The notes under the pieces were generated by a model that saw only the letters and a list, made by a program, of their open reading frames with translations, ran no database searches and was not told the DNA's origin. A stretch of 13,826 nt of DNA from Sterolibacterium sp964521075 (GTDB lineage Bacteria > Pseudomonadota > Gammaproteobacteria > Burkholderiales > Rhodocyclaceae), in the NCBI GenBank assembly GCA_964521075.1, contig CAZFPI010000074.1, forward strand, positions 1 to 13,826. The letters are read 5' to 3'. Shown piece by piece: positions 7,076 through 13,826 of the stretch. Made by a program: the position numbers and the translations under genes. The first letter of the stretch is position 1. Every line of letters starts with the position of its first letter.

Positions 7076-8260
7076 ATGGCCAACAAATTCCAAATCCTCA
7101 TCCTCAACCAGATTTCAGCCAATGGTCTGAAGCGTCTGCCCGCCGAGCGTTACGCCACCGCCAAGGACATCGCCGCCCCTGACGCCGTTCTGGTGCGCTC
7201 CGCCGACATGCACAAGATGGACATTCCCGCCTCGGTGCGCGCCATCGGCCGCGCCGGTGCAGGAACGAACAACATCCCGGTGAAGGCCATGAGCGCGCGC
7301 GGTGTGCCCGTCTTCAACGCCCCCGGTGCCAACGCCAACGCCGTGAAAGAACTCGTGATCGCCGGCATGCTGCTGGCCGCACGCAACCTTGGCGGGGCCA
7401 TGAGCTTCGTCGCTGCCCTGGACCCGGCCGACCCCGACATGGAAAAGAAGGTCGAGGACGGCAAAAAAACCTATGCGGGCTATGAACTCGCGGGCCGCAC
7501 ACTCGGCGTGATCGGCCTGGGCAAGATCGGCTGTCTGGTCGCGGATGCCGCCATCAAGCTGGGCATGAACGTCCTCGGTTTCGACCCGGAAATCACCGTC
7601 GACGCGGCCTGGAGCCTTCCGGCCCAGGTCAAAAAAGCCCAGAGCGTCAATGAAGTGTTGAAACATGCCGATTTCGTCTCCGTCCATGTGCCGCTGCTCG
7701 ACGCCACGCGCAACATGATCAACGCCGACAACATCGTCCAGATGAAATCCACTGCCGTGCTGCTCAACTTCTCGCGCGACCAGGTCATCAACGACCACGC
7801 TGCACTGGCCGCCCTCGACGCCAAAAAGCTCGGAGCCTACGTCTGCGACTTCCCCTCGGCCGAACTCAACCGTCACCCCAAGGTCATCGCCCTGCCCCAC
7901 CTCGGCGCCTCGACCGGCGAAGCAGAAGAAAACTGCGCCATCATGGTCGCCGATCAACTGCGTGACTACCTGGAACACGGCAACGTGCAAAACGCCGTGA
8001 ACTTCCCCAATGTTTCCATGCCGCGCGAATCGAACTACCGCATCGCCATCGCCAACGCCAACGTCCCCAACATGGTCGGCCAGATTTCGACCGTCGTGGC
8101 CCAGGCCGGTTTGAACATCCATAACATGATGAACAAATCGCGCGGCGACATGGCCTACACACTGGTTGATGTCGACAGCAGTGTCCCGCAAAAGACCATC
8201 GACGCCATCGCCGCCATCGAAGGGGTGCTGGCTGTTCGCTTCCTGCCGCTGGAGGCATAA
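7076..8260 (+). CDS. serA: D-3-phosphoglycerate dehydrogenase with C-terminal ACT domain
   Basis: A 394-residue NAD-dependent enzyme that oxidises 3-phosphoglycerate to 3-phosphohydroxypyruvate, the first step of serine synthesis and the supplier of SerC's substrate. The Rossmann motif GLGKIG is at residues 147-152, with Asp170 placed to favour NAD. The catalytic set is present: Arg234 (NFSRDQ), Glu263 and His275 (LPHLGAST). Residues 322-394 form an ACT domain, which in E. coli SerA binds serine for feedback inhibition. E. coli SerA is slightly longer (410 residues). The stretch ADPDMEKKVEDGKKTYAG replaces the usual post-dimerisation segment. An AGAGA stretch about 7 nt before the ATG serves as a modest ribosome-binding site. 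It lies between serC and pheA, which are adjacent in Pseudomonas. A related 2-hydroxyacid dehydrogenase activity is possible but unlikely beside serC. Confidence 0.93.
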   Translation: MANKFQILILNQISANGLKRLPAERYATAKDIAAPDAVLVRSADMHKMDIPASVRAIGRAGAGTNNIPVKAMSARGVPVFNAPGANANAVKELVIAGMLLAARNLGGAMSFVAALDPADPDMEKKVEDGKKTYAGYELAGRTLGVIGLGKIGCLVADAAIKLGMNVLGFDPEITVDAAWSLPAQVKKAQSVNEVLKHADFVSVHVPLLDATRNMINADNIVQMKSTAVLLNFSRDQVINDHAALAALDAKKLGAYVCDFPSAELNRHPKVIALPHLGASTGEAEENCAIMVADQLRDYLEHGNVQNAVNFPNVSMPRESNYRIAIANANVPNMVGQISTVVAQAGLNIHNMMNKSRGDMAYTLVDVDSSVPQKTIDAIAAIEGVLAVRFLPLEA

Positions 8261-8266
8261 GGCGTG
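8251..8266 (+). promoter_or_regulatory. pheA ribosome-binding site within the serA 3' end, deciding a GTG start
   Basis: A perfect GGAGG (8251-8255) inside the last serA codons lies 8 nt before GTG 8264, just three bases past the serA stop. This fixes GTG as the pheA start and suggests translation coupled to serA. Confidence 0.8.
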
Positions 8267-9394
8267 ACCGAGGCGGGCAAGGATGCAGCACAGGCCAGTA
8301 GCGAACAGGCCGAGCTAAGCCGACTGCGCGAAGGGATCGACCGCATCGACGACGAGGTATTACGCCTCGTCAGCGAGCGGGCGCGCCTCGCGCACCGGAT
8401 TGGCGAAATCAAACAGGGCGTCATCTACCGGCCCGAACGCGAGGCCCAGGTCTTGCGCCGCATGGCCGAAGCCAACCCCGGCCCCCTGCCCGACGAAGCC
8501 GTGCAGCGTATCGTGCGTGAAGTCATGTCCGCCTGCCTCGCCCTCGAACAACCCTTACGCATCGCCTTTCTCGGCCCGGAGGGAACATTCACCGAAATGG
8601 CGGCACACAAGCACTTTGGCCAGGCCCCCTGCTTCATCCCCTGCGCCAGCATCGACGACGTTTTCCATACCGTCGATGCCGCCCGGGTCGACTACGCCGT
8701 CGTCCCGGTAGAAAACTCCACCGAAGGTGCCGTCGGCCGTACCCTCGACCTGCTGCTGGCCTCAACACTCAAAATCTGCGGTGAAGTCAATCTGCGTATC
8801 CACCAGAACCTGATGGGCCAGGCCGATACCCTCGACACATCTCAACCGGCCAACCGTGTCAGCCGGGTTTATTCCCACCCCCAATCGCTCGCGCAATGTC
8901 ACGAATGGCTGAACCGCCACCTGCCTGATGCCGCGCGTCTGCCCGTTGCCAGCAACGCCGAAGCCGCCCGGCTGGCAGCCCAAGAGCCAGACGCCTGTGC
9001 CATCGCAGGAGAAGCCGCCGCGCAGCGTTACGGCCTCAACATTCTCGCGCCCCGCATCGAGGACGACCCCAGCAACACCACCCGTTTTCTCGTACTGGGC
9101 CAACACGACGCCGGCCCCTCGGGCAAAGACAAAACCTCGCTGGTCTGCTCCGCGCCAAACCGTGCTGGAGCCATGCACGAACTGCTGACCCCCTTCACCG
9201 AAAACGGCATCAGCATGACCCGCTTTGAATCCCGCCCGGCACGCAATCTGGGCGGCGGGCAATGGGCTTATGTGTTCTATATCGACGTCGAAGGCCATCA
9301 GCAACAGCCCGGACTGGCCAGTGCCTTGAAATCTCTCGCCGAACGCGCCAGCTTCCTCAAAATACTCGGCAGCTACCCGGCGAGCGTTCTTTAA
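8264..9394 (+). CDS. pheA: Bifunctional chorismate mutase/prephenate dehydratase (P-protein)
   Basis: A 376-residue bifunctional enzyme that turns chorismate into prephenate and then phenylpyruvate, the committed route to phenylalanine. Residues 18-95 form an AroQ-type mutase with likely active-site Arg22, Lys50 and Glu60. Residues 98-280 form the prephenate dehydratase, with the catalytic TTRF motif at 272-275 (Thr273). Residues 289-365 form an ACT domain with ESRP at 322-325, the site associated with phenylalanine feedback in the family. It begins with GTG, supported by GGAGG in the end of serA. The 40-nt gap to hisC is the widest in this block. TyrA, further on, uses the same prephenate. 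Identification is certain. Confidence 0.96.
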   Translation: MTEAGKDAAQASSEQAELSRLREGIDRIDDEVLRLVSERARLAHRIGEIKQGVIYRPEREAQVLRRMAEANPGPLPDEAVQRIVREVMSACLALEQPLRIAFLGPEGTFTEMAAHKHFGQAPCFIPCASIDDVFHTVDAARVDYAVVPVENSTEGAVGRTLDLLLASTLKICGEVNLRIHQNLMGQADTLDTSQPANRVSRVYSHPQSLAQCHEWLNRHLPDAARLPVASNAEAARLAAQEPDACAIAGEAAAQRYGLNILAPRIEDDPSNTTRFLVLGQHDAGPSGKDKTSLVCSAPNRAGAMHELLTPFTENGISMTRFESRPARNLGGGQWAYVFYIDVEGHQQQPGLASALKSLAERASFLKILGSYPASVL

Positions 9395-9434
9395 GCCGTC
9401 CGTTTTTCACCTGCCTTCCTCAAGGTTCATCGTC

Positions 9435-10535
9435 ATGAGCATCACCACGCTGGTTCCGGACTACATCCGCGCCATTACACCCTACCCGCCCGGCAAACCC
9501 ATCACCGCCCTTGCGCGGGAAATGGGCATCCCTGTCGAACGTATCGTCAAGCTCGCCTCCAACGAAAACCCGCTGGGCATGAGTCGTCTGGCGCGCGCCG
9601 CCGTAGAACGGGAAGTTGCCGGTCTTGCCCGCTACCCCGACCAGTACGAACTGATCCATGCCATTGCCGACCGGCAAGGCATCGACAAGGCACGCATCAT
9701 TCTTGGCAACGGCTCCAACGACCTGCTCGACCTCATCGCCCGCGTATTCCTTGGCCCGGGCCTCTCCTCCGTCTTCTCCCAGTACGCCTTTGCCGTCTAC
9801 CCGCTGGCAACACAAGGCGTGGGAGCCACAAGCATTGTCGCTGCAGCAAAAGACTACGGCCACGACCTTGACGCCCTGTACGCGGCCATTCGTCCTGACA
9901 CCCGCGTCGTCTGGATCGCCAACCCCAACAACCCCACAGGAACCTGGCTATCCGCCGAAAAGATTCACGCCTTCCTCCGGAAAGTCCCGAAAGAAGTCAT
10001 CATCGTTCTCGACGAAGCCTACAACGAATACCTGCCCGCCGCCCGGCGTGATGACGCAAACACGCTCGCCTGGCTCGACGCCATCCCCAATCTCCTCATC
10101 ACGCGCACCTTCTCCAAGATTCACGGCCTGGCGGGACTACGCATCGGTTACGCGCTGGGTTCGGCAGAAGTCATCGACCTGCTAAACCGCCTGCGCCAAC
10201 CCTTCAATGTCAACAACCTCGCCCTGGCTGCTGCCCGCGCCGCGCTCGACGACCACCTATTCCTGGCCGAAAGTTTCGAGCTCAACCAGCGCGGCATGGA
10301 GCAACTCGTCGCCGGGCTGAAACGCCCCGGGCTACCCCACGTCCCCGCCCACGGCAACTTCATTACCTTCCAGGTCAAGGACGCGACAGGTGTAAATCAG
10401 CGTCTGCTCAAGCAAGGCATCATCGTCCGTCCGCTTGCCAACTACGGCATGCCCGACCACCTGCGCGTCACCATCGGCCTGGAAAGCGAAAACGCCCGAT
10501 TCCTGACAGCACTGGAACACGCCCTTGCCCCATAA
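9435..10535 (+). CDS. hisC: Histidinol-phosphate/aromatic aminotransferase, HisC family
   Basis: A 366-residue class-II PLP aminotransferase. It carries ASNENPLG near residue 42, ANPNNPTGTW at 162-171, LDEAYNEY at 192-199, and the PLP lysine Lys228 in RTFSKIHGLAGLRIGYALG. HisC converts imidazole acetol phosphate to histidinol phosphate. Homologues in this gene position (P. aeruginosa hisC2) sit between pheA and tyrA, so transamination of phenylpyruvate, 4-hydroxyphenylpyruvate or prephenate is likely as well as, or instead of, the histidine step. No other his gene is nearby. AAGG lies 9 nt before the ATG. The family is certain; the main physiological substrate is an inference from context. 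Confidence 0.92.
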   Translation: MSITTLVPDYIRAITPYPPGKPITALAREMGIPVERIVKLASNENPLGMSRLARAAVEREVAGLARYPDQYELIHAIADRQGIDKARIILGNGSNDLLDLIARVFLGPGLSSVFSQYAFAVYPLATQGVGATSIVAAAKDYGHDLDALYAAIRPDTRVVWIANPNNPTGTWLSAEKIHAFLRKVPKEVIIVLDEAYNEYLPAARRDDANTLAWLDAIPNLLITRTFSKIHGLAGLRIGYALGSAEVIDLLNRLRQPFNVNNLALAAARAALDDHLFLAESFELNQRGMEQLVAGLKRPGLPHVPAHGNFITFQVKDATGVNQRLLKQGIIVRPLANYGMPDHLRVTIGLESENARFLTALEHALAP

Positions 10536-10556
10536 ATTCCACTGACCTGACCTTTC

Positions 10557-11369
10557 ATGGATTCCCTGATGGACCTGTTCCTGCAACTCGATTCCTGGTT
10601 CTCCGGCCTGGTATTTTTCTGCCTGATGCTCCTCGGCTGGGGGCTGGGGCTGACGGTTCTGCGTTTCGTCGACCACGGCCATCGTGAAGAATCCTCACGC
10701 ATCGAGGACGCCGCCCTGGCGCTGTTCGGCCTGCTGCTGGCCTTTTGCTTTTCCGGTGCTGCCAACCGCTATGAGACCCGCAAGGAACTACTCCTGACGG
10801 AGGCCCTCGCCATTGGTGATTTTGCCACCACGGCTTCCATGTTCGACGCTGGCATCAGCGACCCGCTGCGTAAAGAACTGGTGTTCTACGTCCAGCAGCG
10901 CCTCAAGACCAGCGACATGCGAATCGACGACCCGGCCATGCCCCTTGAAACCGAACGTACCCTGCACAGCCAGGAACGTCTGCGCCAGCTCGTCCAGCAA
11001 GCCATCCACGAAAAGAACACACCCACCCTGCACACCCCGCTGATGAATGGATTCAACGGCCTGACCCAGGCGCATGACAACCGCTATTACGGCAACCGCA
11101 ACCAGGTCCCCGGCAGTATCGTCATGGTGCTGGTCATCTTTGGCATCTTCACCACCTTCAACATGGGGCGGGCGGGAGGCTGCCCGGCCGGAAAACGTTT
11201 CGCCACCTGGCTACGCATCATGATCTACGCCGCCATGGTCGCCATGGTCTTCACCGTCACCATCGATCTGGAACAACCCCGACGCGGCTTCATTCACGCA
11301 TCCAAGGCCCCCCTGCAAGGACTGCTGTCTTCGCTAACCCACGCAACGCCGGCCAGTTTGCCTCAGTAA
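10557..11369 (+). CDS. Membrane protein resembling DUF4239 (bestrophin-like), function unknown
   Basis: A 270-residue protein with four likely membrane segments, near residues 16-37, 51-68, 185-204 and 218-237. Between the second and third lies a charged, mostly helical domain of about 115 residues. LLLAFCFSGAANRYETRKELLLTEALAIG and LEQPRRGFI resemble the conserved blocks I associate with DUF4239 bestrophin-like proteins. This match is from memory and is not confirmed. There is no signal peptide or recognisable catalytic motif. It lies 21 nt after hisC and 26 nt before tyrA on the same strand, so it should be co-transcribed with aromatic synthesis. No clear ribosome-binding site precedes ATG 10557; an alternative ATG is at 10569. 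Codon use looks like its neighbours. A role as a channel or transporter is possible, but nothing in the sequence proves it. Confidence 0.8.
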   Translation: MDSLMDLFLQLDSWFSGLVFFCLMLLGWGLGLTVLRFVDHGHREESSRIEDAALALFGLLLAFCFSGAANRYETRKELLLTEALAIGDFATTASMFDAGISDPLRKELVFYVQQRLKTSDMRIDDPAMPLETERTLHSQERLRQLVQQAIHEKNTPTLHTPLMNGFNGLTQAHDNRYYGNRNQVPGSIVMVLVIFGIFTTFNMGRAGGCPAGKRFATWLRIMIYAAMVAMVFTVTIDLEQPRRGFIHASKAPLQGLLSSLTHATPASLPQ

Positions 11370-11395
11370 CAACGTTTTCACCCCGCCAGCAAACC

Positions 11396-12292
11396 ATGCT
11401 CCCACCCAACAAAATCGTCATCTGCGGCGTCGGCCTGATCGGTGGCTCCTTCGCACTGGCCCTGAAGCAGGCCAATGCCGTCAGTGAGATCGTGGGCATG
11501 GGGCGCACCGCCGCCTCACTCGAAACCGCACAACGACTCGGAGTCATCGACCGCGCCACCACGGACGCCGCCGACGCGCTGCGTGGAGCCGATCTCGTCA
11601 TGCTGGCCATGCCGGTGGGCCACACCGAAGCCGTCTTGCGCCAGATTTCCCCCTTCCTGGAACCGCAGACCGTCATCTCCGATGCGGGCAGCACCAAACA
11701 AGACGTGATCGCCGCCGCCCGCGCCGCCCTCGGCGACAAAATCCGCCAGTTCATCCCCGGCCACCCCATCGCCGGTGCGGAAAAAAGCGGAGCCGCCGCC
11801 GCCCAGGCCGAGCTCTATCGCAACCGCCGGGTTGTACTAACCCCGCTGCCCGAGAACGCCCCCGCCGACGTCGCCCGTGTACGCGCAGCCTGGCTGGCCT
11901 GTGGTGCCCTCGTCAGCGAATTGACGGCCCCCACACACGACGCCATCTTCGCCGCCGTCAGCCACCTGCCTCATCTGCTGGCCTACGCCCTCGTTCACGA
12001 ATTTGCCGGGCGCGAGAATGCTCCCCAGCTTTTCGACTTTGCCGCAGGCGGCTTTCGCGATTTCACCCGCATTGCCAGCAGCCACCCGGAAATGTGGCGC
12101 GACATCTGCCTGGCCAACCGCGCCGCCCTGATTCGTGAGCTCGACGCCTACCAGGCCGAACTGATGCGTACCCGCGTCCTGCTTGCCAGTGCCGATGGCC
12201 CCGGCCTCGAAGCCCTGTTCGACAAGGCCCGTAACACACGCGATGCCTGGCTCTCCAGCCAGCAGACTGCGGCCGTCAGCACCCCCGAATAA
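11396..12292 (+). CDS. tyrA: Prephenate dehydrogenase
   Basis: A 298-residue single-function dehydrogenase (TyrA/cyclohexadienyl family) that oxidatively decarboxylates prephenate, and/or arogenate, on the path to tyrosine. The nucleotide-binding GVGLIGGS is at residues 11-18. SDAGSTK at 95-101 and PGHPIAGAEKSG at 121-132 are present, the latter with the catalytic-type His123. SHLPHLLAYAL near 189-199 and AAGGFRDFTRIASSHPEMW near 216-234 complete the fold. No AroQ mutase is fused at the N-terminus. Unlike P. aeruginosa, no AroA is fused at the C-terminus. It completes the Phe/Tyr branch begun by pheA. The ribosome-binding site is poor, so translation may depend on the upstream membrane-protein gene. 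The usual downstream gene, aroA, is replaced here by fcl. Confidence 0.95.
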   Translation: MLPPNKIVICGVGLIGGSFALALKQANAVSEIVGMGRTAASLETAQRLGVIDRATTDAADALRGADLVMLAMPVGHTEAVLRQISPFLEPQTVISDAGSTKQDVIAAARAALGDKIRQFIPGHPIAGAEKSGAAAAQAELYRNRRVVLTPLPENAPADVARVRAAWLACGALVSELTAPTHDAIFAAVSHLPHLLAYALVHEFAGRENAPQLFDFAAGGFRDFTRIASSHPEMWRDICLANRAALIRELDAYQAELMRTRVLLASADGPGLEALFDKARNTRDAWLSSQQTAAVSTPE

Positions 12293-12315
12293 GCCCATTT
12301 TCAGGACGAGACACG

Positions 12316-13275
12316 ATGGAAAAACACGCCAAAATCTATGTCGCCGGCCACCGTGGCCTGGTCGGTTCCGCCATTGTCCGCGCCCTGCAAGCCCAAGGCT
12401 ACGATAACCTCCTGCTTCGCACCCATGCCGAGCTCGACCTGATGGAACAAACCCCGGTTCGCGCCTTCATGGAAACCGAACGGCCCGACTACATCTTTCT
12501 TGCTGCCGCCAAGGTCGGCGGCATCCATGCCAACAACAGCTATCCCGCCGAATTCATTCACAGCAATCTGGCCGTCCAGACCAACGTCATCCACGAAGCC
12601 TGGCGGGTCGGTGTCCAGCGTCTGCTCTTCCTCGGCTCCTCCTGCATCTACCCGCGCAACTGCCCGCAACCCATCAAGGAAGACTACCTTCTCACCGGCC
12701 CGCTCGAAGCCACCAACCAGCCCTATGCCCTGGCCAAGATTGCCGGTATCGAAATGTGCAGAAGCTACAACCGCCAGTACGGCACGAAATACCTGGCCTG
12801 CATGCCCACCAACCTTTACGGCCCGGGCGACAACTACGATCTGGCCAATTCCCACGTTCTGCCCGCCCTCATCCGCAAGATGCACGAAGCCAAAACGCGG
12901 GGCGACAAAGAAGTCGTCATCTGGGGCACGGGCACGCCGCTGCGCGAGTTCCTCTCCAGCAATGACATGGCCGATGCCTGTCTGCACCTCATGCAGCTGT
13001 CCGAAACACAGCAAGCCGGGTTATTGACACTGGACGGCCCGCCGCTCGTCAACATCGGCTGCGGCACGGACCACACCATCCGCGAAATGGCCGAAATCGT
13101 TGCCAAAACCGTGGGCTTCACAGGCGAGCTGCGCTTTGATGTCTCCAAGCCCGACGGCACGCCACGCAAACTGCTCGACGTCTCCCGCATGAAAAAACTC
13201 GGCTGGCAAGCCAGGACTCCGCTGGAAGCGGGGCTGGCCGAAGCCTACGCCGACTTCCTCAAGCATTACGCTTGA
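12316..13275 (+). CDS. fcl: GDP-L-fucose synthase (GDP-4-keto-6-deoxymannose epimerase/reductase)
   Basis: A 319-residue short-chain dehydrogenase/reductase that epimerises and then reduces GDP-4-keto-6-deoxy-D-mannose to GDP-L-fucose using NADPH. The N-terminal dinucleotide motif is AGHRGLVG. The catalytic residues match E. coli Fcl with an offset of one: Ser108 and Cys110 (FLGSSCIYP), Tyr137 and Lys141 (PYALAKIAG) and His180 (NSHVLPALIRK). AGGA sits 9 nt before ATG 12316. The start is 23 nt after the tyrA stop, and gmd, which makes its substrate, begins 17 nt after its own stop. The pair feeds fucose into exopolysaccharide, capsule or O-antigen. It is unusual to find it directly after tyrA. 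Identification is firm. Confidence 0.95.
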   Translation: MEKHAKIYVAGHRGLVGSAIVRALQAQGYDNLLLRTHAELDLMEQTPVRAFMETERPDYIFLAAAKVGGIHANNSYPAEFIHSNLAVQTNVIHEAWRVGVQRLLFLGSSCIYPRNCPQPIKEDYLLTGPLEATNQPYALAKIAGIEMCRSYNRQYGTKYLACMPTNLYGPGDNYDLANSHVLPALIRKMHEAKTRGDKEVVIWGTGTPLREFLSSNDMADACLHLMQLSETQQAGLLTLDGPPLVNIGCGTDHTIREMAEIVAKTVGFTGELRFDVSKPDGTPRKLLDVSRMKKLGWQARTPLEAGLAEAYADFLKHYA

Positions 13276-13292
13276 TCTGAAAGGAATTTCCC

Positions 13293-13826
13293 ATGAGCAA
13301 AATTGCACTCATCACCGGCATCACCGGCCAGGACGGCGCCTATCTGGCCGAATTCCTGCTGAACAAAGGCTACACCGTCCACGGCATCAAACGCCGCACC
13401 TCCCTGTTTAACACCGACCGCATCGACCATCTCTACCAGGACCCGCACGAACCCAACCCGCGCCTGATCCTGCACCATGGCGATCTAACGGACAGCTCCA
13501 GCCTGATCCGCATCATCCAGCAGACGCAGCCCGACGAAATCGACAACCTCGCCGCACAAAGCCACGTCGCCGTGAGCTTCGAAGAACCCGAATACACCGC
13601 CAACTCCGATGCCCTGGGGGCGCTTCGCATCCTCGAAGCCATCCGCATCCTCGGCCTGGAAAAGAAAACCCGCTACTACCAGGCCAGCACCTCCGAGCTC
13701 TACGGTCTGGTGCAGGAAGTGCCGCAAAAGGAAACCACGCCGTTCTACCCGCGCAGCCCCTACGCCGTCGCCAAACTCTACGCCTACTGGATCACCGTCA
13801 ACTACCGCGAGGCCTACGGCATCTAC
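13293..13826 (+). CDS. gmd: GDP-mannose 4,6-dehydratase, N-terminal part (3' end outside window)
   Basis: The first 178 codons of Gmd, which converts GDP-D-mannose to GDP-4-keto-6-deoxy-D-mannose, the substrate of the upstream fcl product. The N-terminus carries the extended Rossmann motif TGITGQDGAYLAEFLL. The active-site set is Thr133, Ser134 and Glu135 (QASTSELYG) with Tyr157 and Lys161 (SPYAVAKLYAYW), an offset of one from E. coli. AAGGA lies 7 nt before ATG 13293. The order fcl then gmd is the reverse of the E. coli colanic-acid cluster. Residue 84 is Asp, where related enzymes usually have Tyr (E-I/V-Y-N-L). The frame is open to the window end. Confidence 0.95.
   Translation, partial: MSKIALITGITGQDGAYLAEFLLNKGYTVHGIKRRTSLFNTDRIDHLYQDPHEPNPRLILHHGDLTDSSSLIRIIQQTQPDEIDNLAAQSHVAVSFEEPEYTANSDALGALRILEAIRILGLEKKTRYYQASTSELYGLVQEVPQKETTPFYPRSPYAVAKLYAYWITVNYREAYGIY

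Noticed and set aside
5008..8191. Long open frames of 320-358 codons on the - strand opposite gyrA, serC and serA
   Set aside because: GC-rich genes with few TTA/CTA/TCA triplets routinely create such antisense frames. The translations are rich in Gly, Val, Asp, His and Phe, as expected of mirror reading, and show no domain.
12316..13826. fcl and gmd as recently transferred foreign DNA
   Set aside because: By eye, their base composition and codon choice look like the flanking genes, and there are no repeats, integrase or tRNA at the junction. The unusual position alone does not prove transfer.

Overview
This window looks like chromosomal housekeeping DNA from a high-GC betaproteobacterium, possibly Rhodocyclales or Nitrosomonadales; that placement is inferred. 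The pointers are the gyrA-serC-pheA-hisC-tyrA gene order, an RmpM-like OmpA protein with an Ala/Pro linker, and a bifunctional P-protein. No tRNA, rRNA, insertion sequence, CRISPR array, phage gene or attachment site was seen, and no gap between genes exceeds 300 bases.

Left part (1-3336). The window opens inside the 3' end of acnB (aconitase B, + strand), which ends at a clear intrinsic terminator. A second, symmetrical terminator belongs to the converging ompA-like gene on the - strand. Upstream of ompA, also on the - strand, is an amidohydrolase of the methylthioadenosine/S-adenosylhomocysteine deaminase type (mtaD). It diverges from gyrA across a 189-nt region with a candidate promoter for each direction. 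The ubiG and gph genes that often accompany this deaminase are absent here.

Central part (3337-12292). gyrA, serC, serA, pheA, hisC, a DUF4239-like membrane protein and tyrA all lie on the + strand. Gaps run from a 4-nt overlap (gyrA/serC) to 40 nt, with no terminator seen between them, so they probably form one long transcription unit. It joins DNA gyrase A to two of the three serine-pathway enzymes (SerC, SerA; SerB is not here) and to the phenylalanine/tyrosine branch after chorismate (PheA, TyrA, with HisC as a possible aromatic aminotransferase). The membrane protein is the one member with no evident pathway role.

Right part (12316-13826). Where aroA usually follows tyrA, the window instead has fcl (GDP-L-fucose synthase) and the start of gmd (GDP-mannose 4,6-dehydratase), which together make GDP-L-fucose for surface polysaccharide. 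They follow tyrA closely on the same strand. This may be the edge of a polysaccharide locus inserted into the conserved block.

Points worth a second look: Ile at the quinolone-resistance position of GyrA (equivalent to E. coli Ser83); a GATTCT hexanucleotide repeat coding the acidic GyrA tail; the membrane protein inside the aromatic operon; and the tyrA/fcl junction. I did not find convincing evidence of a wholly new system.
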